From Enterobacter hormaechei ATCC 49162 (GTDB taxonomy: Bacteria; Pseudomonadota; Gammaproteobacteria; Enterobacterales; Enterobacteriaceae), in NCBI RefSeq assembly GCF_001875655.1, contig NZ_MKEQ01000001.1, positions 2,666,001 through 2,730,000 of the forward strand: a DNA stretch of 64,000 nt. The letters are read 5' to 3'. This document shows positions 1-8,946 of this stretch, piece after piece. Positions within the stretch are counted from its first letter, which is position 1, and each line of letters starts with the position of its first letter. The position numbers were made by a program, and so were the translations under genes. Below the pieces are notes generated by a model that saw nothing but the letters and a program-made list of their open reading frames with translations, was not told the origin of the DNA and searched no databases.

Positions 1-1666
1 TGTAGGCGATGCTGTAGTTCACGCGCCCAATACGGCCGTTGTAGCCAGCGTTCAGCGAGCGTTGTTTACCTTCATCATTCCAGTAGTCCTGCTGCGTGAC
101 GTTAAAATAGACCGAGCCCCAGGTACCCAGTTGCTGCGTCACGTTGCCCTGAATCTGGCTACGCTTGTGGTACTGGCTATACGAGCTGTCCGCATCGCTG
201 CGTACATCCGTCGCTTCCTGGAAGGTGTAGTAGCCGCTGGTCGAATATTTGTAACCCAGCAGACGGAAATCGGTACCGCTGTTGAAGCTCTTGGAGTAGA
301 GGAAGCGGTAAGACTGACCTTCCGACTTTTCGTCATTTGCCAGATTGCTTTTCGCCTGAGTCACGTCGATGGAGACCGCACCGATGTAACCGAAGTTTTT
401 ACCTAAGCCACCCGCCAGCGAATAATAGTCGTCGGAGAAGATCGACCCGCCGTAAACGGTAAAGCCGTACGGCAGACCGTACATGGCATCCAGCTGCCAG
501 AACTTCGGCTCGGCGCTGTCATAGTTCCCGGCACGGTATTCCCCTGCGGAGAGGCTGTACTTCAGATGGCCTTCACGCTGGAGGATCGCCACCGCGGAGA
601 ACGGTTGAACGAACTTCTGCTCGCTGCCGTCCGCCTCTTTGATGGTAACCGTCAGGTCGCCGCTGTTTGAGGTGGGGTACAGGTCATTAATTTCAAACGC
701 ACCCGGCTGAACAAACGTGCGGTAAATAACGTAGTTGTTCTGCTCAACGGTCACTTCGGCGCTACTTTTGGCAATACCGCGGATCACCGGCGCAAACCCG
801 CGCTGGCTGTCAGGCAGCATCTCTTCGTCGGAGGTTAGCTGTGCGCCGCGCATCTGAATGCTGTCAAAAATATCACCGGACGTTGAGGTGTCCCCCAGCG
901 TCAACTGTGATTTTAACGGCACAATGGCACGGCTTAACGAGGTGCCGATGTTATCCCATCGGTTATCGCCATCGTTTCGCGTCCAGGTACTGTAGTTACG
1001 TAACCGCCACGCCCCCAGGTTCACGCCGCTGCGCAGGTTCAGGTAGTAGCTGTCGCTGCTATAGCTGGAATCGCTGTCATGCGCGTCATAGCTGGCGTTG
1101 CTACCGGTGAAGTTATAATCCACCAGCAGGGCGTTCACCCCTTCGTCCCACTGCGATTCTGGCACCGTACCGCGCGCGGTCTGTCTCATCGCGGCCTGTG
1201 GGAAACTCATGATCAATGTCTGGTCCGCAAAATCGAAATGGCTGGCAGCCTGAGGAATAATGTCGTCAAAAGCAACGCAGGCTTCCGGCGGCGCCATTTT
1301 CAGCGCCGGAAAGCTCTCAATACGCACGCCCATATCCTCAAGCTGCACACGACTCAAGCACGGCACGAGGGACTCACCCATTTTTGTGCGCTGCGCCTCT
1401 GTCGCGGCCTTAAACTCCAGGGTGCGAGACTCCATTTTTTTATCGTTGACCACCACCGACACGCGGTATTTACCCGGTAGCTGTTCGGCTTTACTGGATT
1501 CATACATTGAAAGGTCAACGTGCTGCTCAATACCCGGCACATCCTCCAGAAAGCGCGGATTAAATTTTCCTGCATATACGGGGAGCGTACCCGCAATCAT
1601 CAGCGCAAGCGCAGACAGCGGGAAACGCGGGGTCTTATTGACCAGAGGAAGATGCGTCCATGGCAT
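1..1666 (-). CDS. lpfC: Fimbrial outer-membrane usher (LpfC-like), N-terminal 555 codons, cut by window edge
   Basis: Usher of a chaperone-usher pathway: an outer-membrane pore that receives chaperone-subunit complexes and assembles the pilus. The frame is open from an ATG at 1666 to the window start without a stop. It follows a good ribosome site (AAGGG about 10 nt upstream). After a signal-peptide-like segment the mature protein begins with FNPRFLED, as in the FimD/PapC N-terminal domain. Later stretches such as LPYGFTVYGG and repeated aromatic/Gly strands fit the 24-strand barrel. It starts 22 bp after the chaperone gene in the same operon. The C-terminal plug, barrel end and carboxy domains lie outside the window. 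The name lpfC follows from the neighbouring LpfA/LpfB-like genes. Confidence 0.88.
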   Translation of the reverse strand, partial: MPWTHLPLVNKTPRFPLSALALMIAGTLPVYAGKFNPRFLEDVPGIEQHVDLSMYESSKAEQLPGKYRVSVVVNDKKMESRTLEFKAATEAQRTKMGESLVPCLSRVQLEDMGVRIESFPALKMAPPEACVAFDDIIPQAASHFDFADQTLIMSFPQAAMRQTARGTVPESQWDEGVNALLVDYNFTGSNASYDAHDSDSSYSSDSYYLNLRSGVNLGAWRLRNYSTWTRNDGDNRWDNIGTSLSRAIVPLKSQLTLGDTSTSGDIFDSIQMRGAQLTSDEEMLPDSQRGFAPVIRGIAKSSAEVTVEQNNYVIYRTFVQPGAFEINDLYPTSNSGDLTVTIKEADGSEQKFVQPFSAVAILQREGHLKYSLSAGEYRAGNYDSAEPKFWQLDAMYGLPYGFTVYGGSIFSDDYYSLAGGLGKNFGYIGAVSIDVTQAKSNLANDEKSEGQSYRFLYSKSFNSGTDFRLLGYKYSTSGYYTFQEATDVRSDADSSYSQYHKRSQIQGNVTQQLGTWGSVYFNVTQQDYWNDEGKQRSLNAGYNGRIGRVNYSIAY

Positions 1667-1688
1667 AGTAATAAACCCTTAAAACGTG

Positions 1689-2393
1689 TTAATTAACGCG
1701 CTGTGTAAGCATGTCGCCAGCGGTGCCGAAGTCATTAATAATGTTGTATTTAACTTCGCTTACCTTACCGGTGCCGGCTGGCAGTTCGATATTCAAAGAG
1801 CCTTTTGCCGGAACCATTCCCGTTTTTTCAATATTGCGACCGTTGGCGTAAAATTTATTAAACGTCAGGTTAAAGGCGGATGGGTTTTCCACTTTGATCT
1901 GGTTAGCCCCTGCGCTTGTAAACTTCAGTTTGCTCCAGCCGTCCATGCTATTACCTTTCAGGCCCGCCGGGCGATAGAACAGTTTTAAGCGGGTACGCAC
2001 GGCAATTTGCAGCACGTTTTTATCTTCTGCGTTTTCACTTTTGGCAGGAATCGCTTTCACGTTAACCCAGTAAACAGATTCACGATCCTGCGGTAACGCA
2101 TTAGACGTATTCACAATACGTAAGACGTTATTTTTCGTCGGATTTAATTTAAATAACGGTGGGGTGATGATAAATGGCGTTTTTTTATTACCGTTAGCAT
2201 CATCAATCCAGGACTGGATAAGAAATTCGTCCGTGGTGCTTTTATTGTTGACCGTCAGAGAAGCTTCCTTTCTGCTGCCGTCATAAATAACGCGCGTGCT
2301 GCTTAATGCCACGCCGCCTGCAAAACTGTTTTGAGCAATCAGCGCCAGCGCCAGCGCCAGTGCTGCGCAAGATATCAAACGTGAGCGGTTCAT
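1689..2393 (-). CDS. lpfB: Periplasmic fimbrial chaperone (LpfB-like)
   Basis: PapD/FimC-family chaperone, 234 aa, that caps pilin subunits by donor-strand complementation in the periplasm and delivers them to the usher. A signal peptide occupies about residues 1-25 (Leu/Ala-rich core ending NSFAG). The mature protein starts GGVALSSTRVIYDG, the typical G1/A1 strand region with the conserved Arg. The family signature YWVNVKAIP lies near residue 110, and a conserved Lys (RLKLFYRP) follows. The length is normal. It sits between lpfA and lpfC, separated from lpfA by 84 bp carrying a hairpin. It closely matches my memory of Salmonella LpfB. Confidence 0.9.
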   Translation of the reverse strand: MNRSRLISCAALALALALIAQNSFAGGVALSSTRVIYDGSRKEASLTVNNKSTTDEFLIQSWIDDANGNKKTPFIITPPLFKLNPTKNNVLRIVNTSNALPQDRESVYWVNVKAIPAKSENAEDKNVLQIAVRTRLKLFYRPAGLKGNSMDGWSKLKFTSAGANQIKVENPSAFNLTFNKFYANGRNIEKTGMVPAKGSLNIELPAGTGKVSEVKYNIINDFGTAGDMLTQRVN

Positions 2394-2416
2394 GATTCTC
2401 TCCCTGAGTCTCCGCT

Positions 2417-2449
2417 GGAAAAAATGGCAACGGGGTTTCCGTTGCCATT
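2417..2449 (-). terminator. Hairpin with U-run between pilin and chaperone genes
   Basis: Perfect 10-bp stem (AATGGCAACG at 2423-2432 with CGTTGCCATT at 2440-2449) and a 7-nt loop. On the minus strand it is followed by six T residues (2424-2419). It has the form of an intrinsic terminator placed directly after lpfA and before lpfB. Such leaky terminators give excess major pilin over chaperone and usher. Confidence 0.75.
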
Positions 2450-2477
2450 GTGATTGTCTGTACTAATGACAATTCGA

Positions 2478-3002
2478 TTATTCGTAAGACAGGTTGAAGT
2501 CTACTTCTGCGTTACCGTAACCGGTGGTGACAGCCGCTTTGGTTGCAACATAGTTAGCGGTGTAGTACAGCACGGTCTGGCCAGCAGACAGCGTGGTGGT
2601 GGATTTACCGCTGTTCATATCAACCAGCTTGTTTGCGTTGTCGTAGATACCAATACCCACACCAGATGCCGCGCCAGCTTCAGTGCTAACAGAAACCAGT
2701 TTTGCGTCGTCTGCATCCGCTACGCCAGTGAAGTTGACGTTAACTTTGGTTTTGCTGGAGATATCGCAGTCTTCCAGTTTGATCTGGAATGGTTTGGAAA
2801 CAGATTTGTCGCCAACCGCTTTGAAGACAGTTTTCTTAACCTGACCCAGCACAACTTCCTGGTTCTGAGAGTCAGTAGAAACGACGCATGGTGAGTCAAC
2901 GATTTCACCGGTGAATTTAACGGTGCCGTCACCAGAATCAGCCGCGAAAGCGGAAGTGGAAACAACAGCGAGAGCAGACAGTGCAAAAACAACCTTTTTC
3001 AT
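2478..3002 (-). CDS. lpfA: Major fimbrial subunit (LpfA-like pilin)
   Basis: Type 1-family pilin, 174 aa from the chosen start. It is exported by Sec and polymerised on the cell surface. Signal peptide about residues 1-20 (MKKVVFALSALAVVSTSAFA). The mature pilin has two Cys (in SPCVVST and LEDCDIS), as in FimA-type pilins, a Gly-rich middle, and the conserved C-terminal penultimate Tyr (FNLSYE end). An alternative start four codons upstream (3014, reading MEFLMKK) gives 178 aa and is the form usually annotated for Salmonella. I prefer 3002 because GGAG lies 7 nt before it. First gene of the operon, with chaperone and usher downstream. No recombinase genes are visible upstream. Confidence 0.9.
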   Translation of the reverse strand: MKKVVFALSALAVVSTSAFAADSGDGTVKFTGEIVDSPCVVSTDSQNQEVVLGQVKKTVFKAVGDKSVSKPFQIKLEDCDISSKTKVNVNFTGVADADDAKLVSVSTEAGAASGVGIGIYDNANKLVDMNSGKSTTTLSAGQTVLYYTANYVATKAAVTTGYGNAEVDFNLSYE

Positions 3003-3306
3003 TAAAAACTCCATTTATGTCGAAAGATGACAGAATACATCCTTAGGAATAACCTGCATTCCGTGAGGGAATGGAGCATATAGAGAGAGGGTCAGATTTT
3101 AAAATTAGATTAAGTAAAGCTACCTTTCAGCAGGACTTAAAGTAATAAAAATCATAAAGCTATGAGGTAGCGCACATCCACAAAAGTTATATTCGGAATA
3201 AATCAATATAATTAATATATTGTTTTTTCTAATTCATAAAGTACTGGAATGTTTTCCCTTATTTATCGGGCGGCTGGTAGATTATAATTTATTATGTCTT
3301 TATGCT
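3003..3306. other. AT-rich region upstream of the fimbrial operon
   Basis: About 300 bp without a credible gene, between lpfA and the terminator of yhjX. It must hold the lpf promoter (minus strand). It is clearly richer in A+T than its surroundings, for example the run around 3190-3300, as is common at H-NS-silenced fimbrial promoters. I see no inverted-repeat pair like the fimS phase switch and no fimB/fimE genes, so invertible-element control is unlikely here. No promoter hexamers are called. Confidence 0.5.
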
Positions 3307-3333
3307 AAAAAAGCGCCCGATGGGCGCTTTTTT
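3307..3333 (-). terminator. Intrinsic terminator after yhjX
   Basis: Six A, then GCGCCC, a GAT loop, GGGCGC, then six T. The stem is flanked by A/T runs on both sides, so it can work in either direction. It lies 13 bp beyond the yhjX stop and also shields the lpf promoter region. Confidence 0.9.
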
Positions 3334-3345
3334 ACAACAGATTTA

Positions 3346-4548
3346 TCATGCATGTGCTTCGCTTAACACTTCACGCTGCGGCTGACGAATCGTGGTAGAC
3401 AGCGCCAGCGAAATAATCAGCAGGGCAAATATCACACAGAAGGTCACATAGAAGCCGCCGAACAGCGAGGCAATCAGCGAACCGCAAATACTGCCGATGC
3501 CGAAGCCGAGATAAATCACGCCGTAGTTTTTCGCCAGGTTGTTCAGGCCAAAGAACTCGCTCACCAGTGACGGGAAGACGGTAATGGTGCCGCCAAAGTT
3601 AAAGGCTACGCAGGCAATCGCCGCAAAGAATGTCGCCTCATTCAGCGGAGCGAACAGCAGCGCCGCCATCCCCACCAGCGAGATGACCTGCCCCAGCGTA
3701 ATCACGCGGATCCGGGCGATTTTGTCAGACAGAATACCCAGCACCAGGCGACCCGAGAGGTTAGCAATAGAAATAACCGTTACCGCGTTCGCCGCCGTCG
3801 CCGCGTCCAGTTTCACCATGCCCTGCGCGATATCCTTCGCCACGCCGATGACATACAGACCGCTCATGCAGGCCGTCAGGAACATCACCGCCAGCATCCA
3901 GTACTGCGGTTTACGCATGGACTGTGCGAGAGTGAAATCATTCTCCACCACGCCGTTAACGGTTTTCACTTCCTGCTGAGGGGCATCTTTCATCAGCGTT
4001 GCGCCGAAGAGGATCATCACCAGCACAATCACGCCCCAGATCATAAAGGTTTTCTCAAGCCCCACCGAGGCCAGCAGATGCGCATCGATGAATTTGAACC
4101 CGAGGCTGCCCAGGCCATACGAACCAATGGCAAATGCGGAGATCAGTCCTTTACGCTCCGGGAACCACTTCACGCAGTTAGACAGCGTCAGCAGGTAGCC
4201 TGCGCCGTCCGCCAGCCCCACCAGCACTCCGGCGCTCAGCCACAGCATCATCAGGTTGTCAGAATGTGCCGTCAGGAAGAAACCCACGCCCAGCAGGATC
4301 CCGGAGGCCATGGTCACACGCTTCACGCCGAAGCGCTCCTGAAGTTTGCCCGCCACGGAAGAGGAAATGGCCAGCCCAAGACTCAACAAGCCGAAGGAGA
4401 ACGCCACCTGGCTTATTGGCGCGCCGAGCTTATCAGACAGGGCGCTGTTAAACAGGCTCCAGGTATAGACCGAGCCCAGTGCGAACTGGGTAACGATGGT
4501 GCCAAATAGCGTAAGCCAACGCGTGCGGTTATAAGTTGATTCGTTCAT
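3346..4548 (-). CDS. yhjX: MFS transporter YhjX (pyruvate-stimulon, OFA family)
   Basis: Inner-membrane 12-helix major facilitator of the oxalate/formate antiporter family, 400 aa. In E. coli it is the main target of the pyruvate-sensing YpdA/YpdB two-component system; its substrate is not firmly established. The sequence is nearly collinear with E. coli YhjX (RTRWLTL at the N-terminus, ITVFPSLVSEFFG near the end). Start: a longer frame opens at a TTG (4563), but the ATG at 4548 has AGGA 7 nt upstream and matches the E. coli N-terminus. A tandem YpdB-like operator lies about 80-110 bp upstream. A strong terminator follows. Confidence 0.93.
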   Translation of the reverse strand: MNESTYNRTRWLTLFGTIVTQFALGSVYTWSLFNSALSDKLGAPISQVAFSFGLLSLGLAISSSVAGKLQERFGVKRVTMASGILLGVGFFLTAHSDNLMMLWLSAGVLVGLADGAGYLLTLSNCVKWFPERKGLISAFAIGSYGLGSLGFKFIDAHLLASVGLEKTFMIWGVIVLVMILFGATLMKDAPQQEVKTVNGVVENDFTLAQSMRKPQYWMLAVMFLTACMSGLYVIGVAKDIAQGMVKLDAATAANAVTVISIANLSGRLVLGILSDKIARIRVITLGQVISLVGMAALLFAPLNEATFFAAIACVAFNFGGTITVFPSLVSEFFGLNNLAKNYGVIYLGFGIGSICGSLIASLFGGFYVTFCVIFALLIISLALSTTIRQPQREVLSEAHA

Positions 4549-4629
4549 GGCAGTGTCCTGCAAGATAAATTAAGGAAATTCGCTGAGGACACGATAAACA
4601 AAACCCCAATACGCCAGGGGTAAAACGGC

Positions 4630-4660
4630 ATGAAATGCAGGAGAAACGGAATGAAATGCC
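4630..4660 (-). promoter_or_regulatory. YpdB-type tandem operator upstream of yhjX
   Basis: Read on the minus strand: GGCATTTCAT, 11 nt, then TGCATTTCAT (4660-4651 and 4639-4630). This is the published YpdB motif (two GGCATTTCAT repeats spaced by 11 nt) with one mismatch. It lies about 82 bp from the yhjX start codon, on the correct strand. Confidence 0.88.
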
Positions 4661-4784
4661 TGGAAGCGGGAATGAATGACCTTGCCGGGAAAGAAAACGC
4701 TTAAAGGTGAGTGAGTACTATCGCTGCAACCCTCACCGTTATTGTATTAAATATGTTACCGCAGCGTTTAAAAAAGTAACAACC

Positions 4785-5330
4785 CTAAAATTTGGCGCTT
4801 AAGCCCAGGGTATACAAATATTCTTCCTCCGACTGCTGGTTGTAGCTGATCTTCGCCCAGGGGTGTAAATCACCATACTGCGTATCGACACGCCACCCCA
4901 ACGAGTTCACGCTGGCATGCCAGAGGGGATCGGTAAGCGACTGCGTGGTGGTGGTATCACCAAACGCATTCACCGGTGCGGGGGGCGTGCCATCTGTGCG
5001 CCACGCCATTACGGGTCCGGTTGTGAAATGTCCTGCCACGGGAAAATTCCAGCCAACGCTCAGAACGGTTTCCGCATCCAAACCGGAGGGATCGTTCAGG
5101 GCAAACCCCGCCGCATTCTGCGAGCGGTTTATACGTTCCGCGAGAATATCTTCATAACGCGGTTGGTGATCGGCGTCCCATGTATAGCGTTCCGTCGTAT
5201 TATTTTGTGCATCTGAAACGATATATTCCTGTTGCCACGCAAAAGCGGTGTTACAAAGAAGCAGGCAGGCTGAGACACCCACCAGGCCAGAAGCAGCATG
5301 GCGACCACTGATTTTTTTTAACATCATCAA
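4785..5330 (-). CDS. yhjY: YhjY-like outer-membrane beta-barrel protein, shortened
   Basis: 181 aa with a signal peptide (about residues 1-31, ending NTAFA before WQQEY) and a terminal Phe after alternating residues (LYTLGLSAKF), the outer-membrane barrel sorting signal. E. coli YhjY, as I remember it, is about 232 aa with the same N-terminus, middle and end; it is called an autotransporter-type barrel protein without a passenger. Here the segment PWAKISYNQQ joins directly to the final EYLYTLG strand, so about 50 residues appear missing in frame. Start at the first of three ATGs, with GGAGT 7 nt upstream. Same strand as yhjX, 236 bp before it. Function unknown. Confidence 0.72.
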   Translation of the reverse strand: MMMLKKISGRHAASGLVGVSACLLLCNTAFAWQQEYIVSDAQNNTTERYTWDADHQPRYEDILAERINRSQNAAGFALNDPSGLDAETVLSVGWNFPVAGHFTTGPVMAWRTDGTPPAPVNAFGDTTTTQSLTDPLWHASVNSLGWRVDTQYGDLHPWAKISYNQQSEEEYLYTLGLSAKF

Positions 5331-5487
5331 AGCGACTCCAGAAAGAGCCGAATTCGGCGATATATGTCATTGTTCGAAGAGGTATTAGGGCGTATAGCTC
5401 TGTATTAACTATTGTCTCTTTAGCAGACACGTCAAGCCGGGCAGATTGAAATTTTTGCGTTTACCGTATCAGGAAGGGAGATGACCT

Positions 5488-6069
5488 ATGCAACGTTGCG
5501 GCTGGGTAAGCCAGGATCAGCTTTATATCGATTATCACGACAAGGAATGGGGCGTACCGGAAACCGACGGTAAAAAACTGTTTGAAATGATTTGCCTCGA
5601 AGGCCAGCAGGCCGGACTGTCGTGGATCACCGTTCTGAAAAAGCGTGAGAACTACCGCAAAGCCTTCCACCAGTTCGATCCGGTCGCGGTTGCCGCCATG
5701 ACCGAGGACGATGTGGAAAGGCTGGTTCTGGATACCGGTATTATCCGCCATCGCGGTAAAATTCAGGCCATTATTGGTAACGCACGTGCTTATCTGGCGA
5801 TGGCGCAAAACGGTGAACCGTTCTCAGCCTTTGTCTGGTCGTTTGTGGATAACGAGCCGAAGGTAACGCAGGCCGCCACGCTTGCAGAGATCCCAACCTC
5901 GACCCCCGCCTCAGATGCCCTGTCGAAAGCGCTGAAAAAACGCGGCTTCAAGTTTGTGGGCACCACCATCTGTTACTCCTTTATGCAGGCCTGCGGGCTG
6001 GTCAATGACCACATTACGGGCTGCTTCTGCCATCCGGAGGGCCACAATGATCCTCAAATGGCAAAGTGA
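5488..6069 (+). CDS. tag: 3-methyladenine DNA glycosylase I, constitutive
   Basis: Base-excision repair enzyme (193 aa) that removes 3-methyladenine from alkylated DNA in the cytoplasm. Key residues are visible at their E. coli positions: Glu38 in the base pocket, and zinc ligands Cys4, His17, His175 and Cys179. The length matches the family. A ribosome site (GGGAG) precedes the ATG. The 3' end overlaps the start of yiaC by 23 nt, so the two genes are probably translationally coupled. Confidence 0.97.
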   Translation: MQRCGWVSQDQLYIDYHDKEWGVPETDGKKLFEMICLEGQQAGLSWITVLKKRENYRKAFHQFDPVAVAAMTEDDVERLVLDTGIIRHRGKIQAIIGNARAYLAMAQNGEPFSAFVWSFVDNEPKVTQAATLAEIPTSTPASDALSKALKKRGFKFVGTTICYSFMQACGLVNDHITGCFCHPEGHNDPQMAK

Positions 6070-6493
6070 GAACACCGCGCCGCTTTTGCGTCTGTGGCTG
6101 GAAAGCACCACCGAGGCGCATCCGTTTATCGACGCAAGCTACTGGCAGGCGAATGAAGCGGTAGTGCGGGATGATTACCTTCCCGCCGCCGAGACCTGGG
6201 TCTGGGAGGAAAACGGTACCCTGTGCGGTTTTATCAGCGTCATGCAGTTCCAGTTCGTGGGAGCCTTGTTTGTCGCCCCGGCGTTCATCGGAAAGGGGAT
6301 CGGGCGTGCGCTGCTGAAGCACGTTCAGCAGCACTACCCGTATTTAACCCTGGAGGTATATCAGAAAAACGTGCGGGCGGTGAATTTCTACCATGCGCAG
6401 GGTTTTCGCATTGAAGACAGCGCCTGGCAGGATGATACCCAACACCCGACGTGGATCATGAGCTGGCAGGCGGATCAAACGCCGTCAGCGTAA
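6047..6493 (+). CDS. yiaC: GNAT-family acetyltransferase YiaC
   Basis: 148 aa; GNAT fold with the acetyl-CoA loop in [14 protein letters not shown] (about residues 83-96), followed by the typical VNFYHAQGF motif. E. coli YiaC is reported as a protein lysine acetyltransferase. The start is set by GGAGG 6 nt before the ATG at 6047; this matches the E. coli N-terminus MI-K and gives the usual length. A longer in-frame opening at 5954 is only tag read in another frame. Its last 38 nt overlap the 3' end of bisC on the opposite strand. Confidence 0.92.
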   Translation: MILKWQSENTAPLLRLWLESTTEAHPFIDASYWQANEAVVRDDYLPAAETWVWEENGTLCGFISVMQFQFVGALFVAPAFIGKGIGRALLKHVQQHYPYLTLEVYQKNVRAVNFYHAQGFRIEDSAWQDDTQHPTWIMSWQADQTPSA

Positions 6494-8783
6494 GCGCTGG
6501 CCCCTGATATTTTTCCACCCAGGCCAGCGCCGTATTCCCCGCGCAGCCATTCCCCAGCTTCGAGCTGGGGAGATCTTTGGTCAGCACGTTTACGGCGCCG
6601 TTCTTACAAATACCGCCCTCCTCCAGCGCCAGATCCGGCCATGCGCCCTGATGAATGCAGAAAACGCCAGGGCGGATCCCGTCACTCACCACGGCGCCTG
6701 CCAGCACCTGCCCGCGCGCGTTCCAGACCCGAACGAGATCGCCGTGGTTAATCCCCCGCGCTTTTGCGTCATCGCTGTTCAGCGCAATCGGCTCACGATC
6801 GGCCACCGCATACTGCTCACGCAGAGCCGAATAGTTAAGCTGGCTGTGCAGACGATGGGCTGGATGGGCAGACAGCAGTTGAAGCTGTCCCGGCTGCGCA
6901 TTGCCATGCCATTCATCCGGCTCCAGCCATGCCGGATGTGGGGGACAGTCCGCGTAGCCATAGCTGGCGATGCGTTCGCTGTAGATCACAATCTTCCCGC
7001 TTTCTGTTTTTAACGGGTGATTCTCAGGGTCGCGACGAAAATCAGCGAAGCGCACAAACCGCGCGTTCTGCTCGCTTTCCGGCATTTCGAAGAGTTGGTT
7101 TGCCTCCCAGAATTCAGCAAATGGCGGCAGCGTCACGCCCTGCGCCGCCCCGCGCTGGCTGGCAATCTGGTAAAACGTTTCCAGCCATTGCAGATCCGTT
7201 TTGCCCTCGGTGAAACGCTCGCGCCCGCCCGCTTCCCACATTTCACTCAGGTCGGCAAAGACGTCAAAATCATCCCGCGCTTCATCCCGGGGAGCCACGA
7301 CGCGCTTCATCGGCACCATATGCTGGTTGCTGTAATCCCCGGTCATGGTGAGATCGTTACGCTCGAACGAGGTCGTGGCGGGCAACACGATATCGGCATG
7401 TTTGGCTGACGCGGTCCAGAAGCACTCCGAGATCACCACCAGCTCCGGTTTCTGCCAGGCACGGATCAGGCGGTTGGTATCCTGGTGATGGGTGAAGTTG
7501 GCCCCACCCGCCCACCAGACAAACTTTATATCCGGGAAATGGCGATCCTGGCCGTTATGCTGATAAAACCCGCCAGGGTTCTCCAGGGCTTCAACAATGC
7601 GTGCTACCGGAATTTTATCCACAGCGTCCACGCCACCCTGCACCGAGCCCTGCATGGACGCCAGCACCGCGGCTTTACGCGTCGGGTTGCCGCCGTTAGC
7701 AAAGTGATAGGAAAGGCCAAAACCGCCGCCGGGGGTGCCAATCTGCCCGAGCATTGCGGCGAGCGTCACCAGCATCCAGTGTTTTTGCTCGCCAAACTGC
7801 TGGCGCTGCATCCCCCAGCCTGACATGAGCATCGTGACATGACTATGGAATAACGCCGCCAGTTCGCGGATTTTAACGGCTTCAACACCGCAAATCGCCG
7901 CGGCCCACTCTGCGGTTTTCGCAATACCATCGGTTTGCCCCGTCAGATAGTCGGCAAATTTATCGAAGCCCGTGGTGCAACGCGCCAGAAATTCCGCGTC
8001 GTGCCAGCCGTTCTCCACCAGGGTGTGGGCGACGCCCAGCATCATCGCCACGTCGGTGCCCATATGCGGCGCGATCCACTCGGCGCTGTCACTGAAGAAA
8101 TCCAGCGTTTCAGAATGCATCGGATCGATACAGATGATGCGCTTGCCGCTTTTACGCAGCGCATCGAAGTAGGACACGCCCTGCTCGTCGGAGGCATTCC
8201 AGGCAATTTTCAGGGTATTGAGCGGGTTGGCGCTCCACAGCACCACCACCTCCGTATGCTCCAGCACCAGCGGCCAGCTGGTCTGCTGCTGATAGACCTC
8301 ATTTCCGCCTACGACATACGGCATGATCGCCTGCGCCGCACCGGTCGAGTAATCACCCAGATGGCCGGTATAGCCCCCGGCCAGGCTCATGTAGCGTTGC
8401 AGCAGGGTTGCGGCCTTATGCAGCACGCCGTTCGAGCGCCAGCCATAGGAGCCGGCAAAAATGGACGACGGGCCATAGCTGTCGCGAATGCGTTTATGCT
8501 GCGTATGGATCAACGCCAGCGCGTCATCCCAGCTCACGCGAACGAACTCATCCTGTCCGCGAATGCCCTGCGGTTTATCCGGTGACGCCAGAAAGCCTTT
8601 ACGCACCATCGGCCAGCGTACACGGGTTTTGCTGTGTACCTGATCGCGAACGACGGTCTGTAAAGAGTTGTGATGGCGCGAAGGCAAAGCCCCGCGAGAC
8701 GACAGCACAGTGTCGCCATCGGTTTCGACCAGCATCGGCCCCCAGTGGGCGGCGGTCAGAATGGTTTTTGTTGAGGTGCTCAA
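6456..8783 (-). CDS. bisC: Biotin sulfoxide reductase (molybdopterin enzyme)
   Basis: Cytoplasmic DMSO-reductase-family molybdoenzyme, about 775 aa, that reduces biotin sulfoxide and can repair free methionine sulfoxide. It uses a bis-MGD cofactor; the molybdenum-ligand Ser lies in GDYSTGAAQ. There is no Tat signal, as expected for BisC rather than TorZ/DmsA. Start: the frame opens at 8849 (TTG), but the TTG at 8783 has AGGAG 8 nt upstream and gives the E. coli-like N-terminus (eight residues before ILTAAHWGP). The C-terminal DPPASS is conserved. The 3' end overlaps yiaC tail to tail by 38 nt. Confidence 0.94.
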   Translation of the reverse strand: MSTSTKTILTAAHWGPMLVETDGDTVLSSRGALPSRHHNSLQTVVRDQVHSKTRVRWPMVRKGFLASPDKPQGIRGQDEFVRVSWDDALALIHTQHKRIRDSYGPSSIFAGSYGWRSNGVLHKAATLLQRYMSLAGGYTGHLGDYSTGAAQAIMPYVVGGNEVYQQQTSWPLVLEHTEVVVLWSANPLNTLKIAWNASDEQGVSYFDALRKSGKRIICIDPMHSETLDFFSDSAEWIAPHMGTDVAMMLGVAHTLVENGWHDAEFLARCTTGFDKFADYLTGQTDGIAKTAEWAAAICGVEAVKIRELAALFHSHVTMLMSGWGMQRQQFGEQKHWMLVTLAAMLGQIGTPGGGFGLSYHFANGGNPTRKAAVLASMQGSVQGGVDAVDKIPVARIVEALENPGGFYQHNGQDRHFPDIKFVWWAGGANFTHHQDTNRLIRAWQKPELVVISECFWTASAKHADIVLPATTSFERNDLTMTGDYSNQHMVPMKRVVAPRDEARDDFDVFADLSEMWEAGGRERFTEGKTDLQWLETFYQIASQRGAAQGVTLPPFAEFWEANQLFEMPESEQNARFVRFADFRRDPENHPLKTESGKIVIYSERIASYGYADCPPHPAWLEPDEWHGNAQPGQLQLLSAHPAHRLHSQLNYSALREQYAVADREPIALNSDDAKARGINHGDLVRVWNARGQVLAGAVVSDGIRPGVFCIHQGAWPDLALEEGGICKNGAVNVLTKDLPSSKLGNGCAGNTALAWVEKYQGPALTLTAFDPPASS

Positions 8784-8946
8784 AGCGTGCGCTCCTGGTT
8801 GCGTGCAGGTGTTACGGCCTTCATTGGGGCAGTTTATGGTTTGTGACAAATTTCAGAGTTATCTATGGAATTTTCTCCGTATCCGGACGTCATAATCCAC
8901 TGCCACGCCCGTCGTGGCAAAGAATAAAAAGGATTATGGAAATAAG

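Noticed and set aside
3003..3345. Possible phase-variation switch for the fimbrial operon
   Set aside because: I see no long inverted-repeat pair and no recombinase gene beside it; the only dyad is the yhjX terminator.
4549..4563. Upstream TTG start for yhjX
   Set aside because: The ATG at 4548 has a better ribosome site and the expected N-terminus.
7935..8585. Long plus-strand open frame (216 codons) inside bisC
   Set aside because: It is antisense to a conserved molybdoenzyme gene, with no ribosome site or recognisable domain; a shadow frame from high-GC codon bias.
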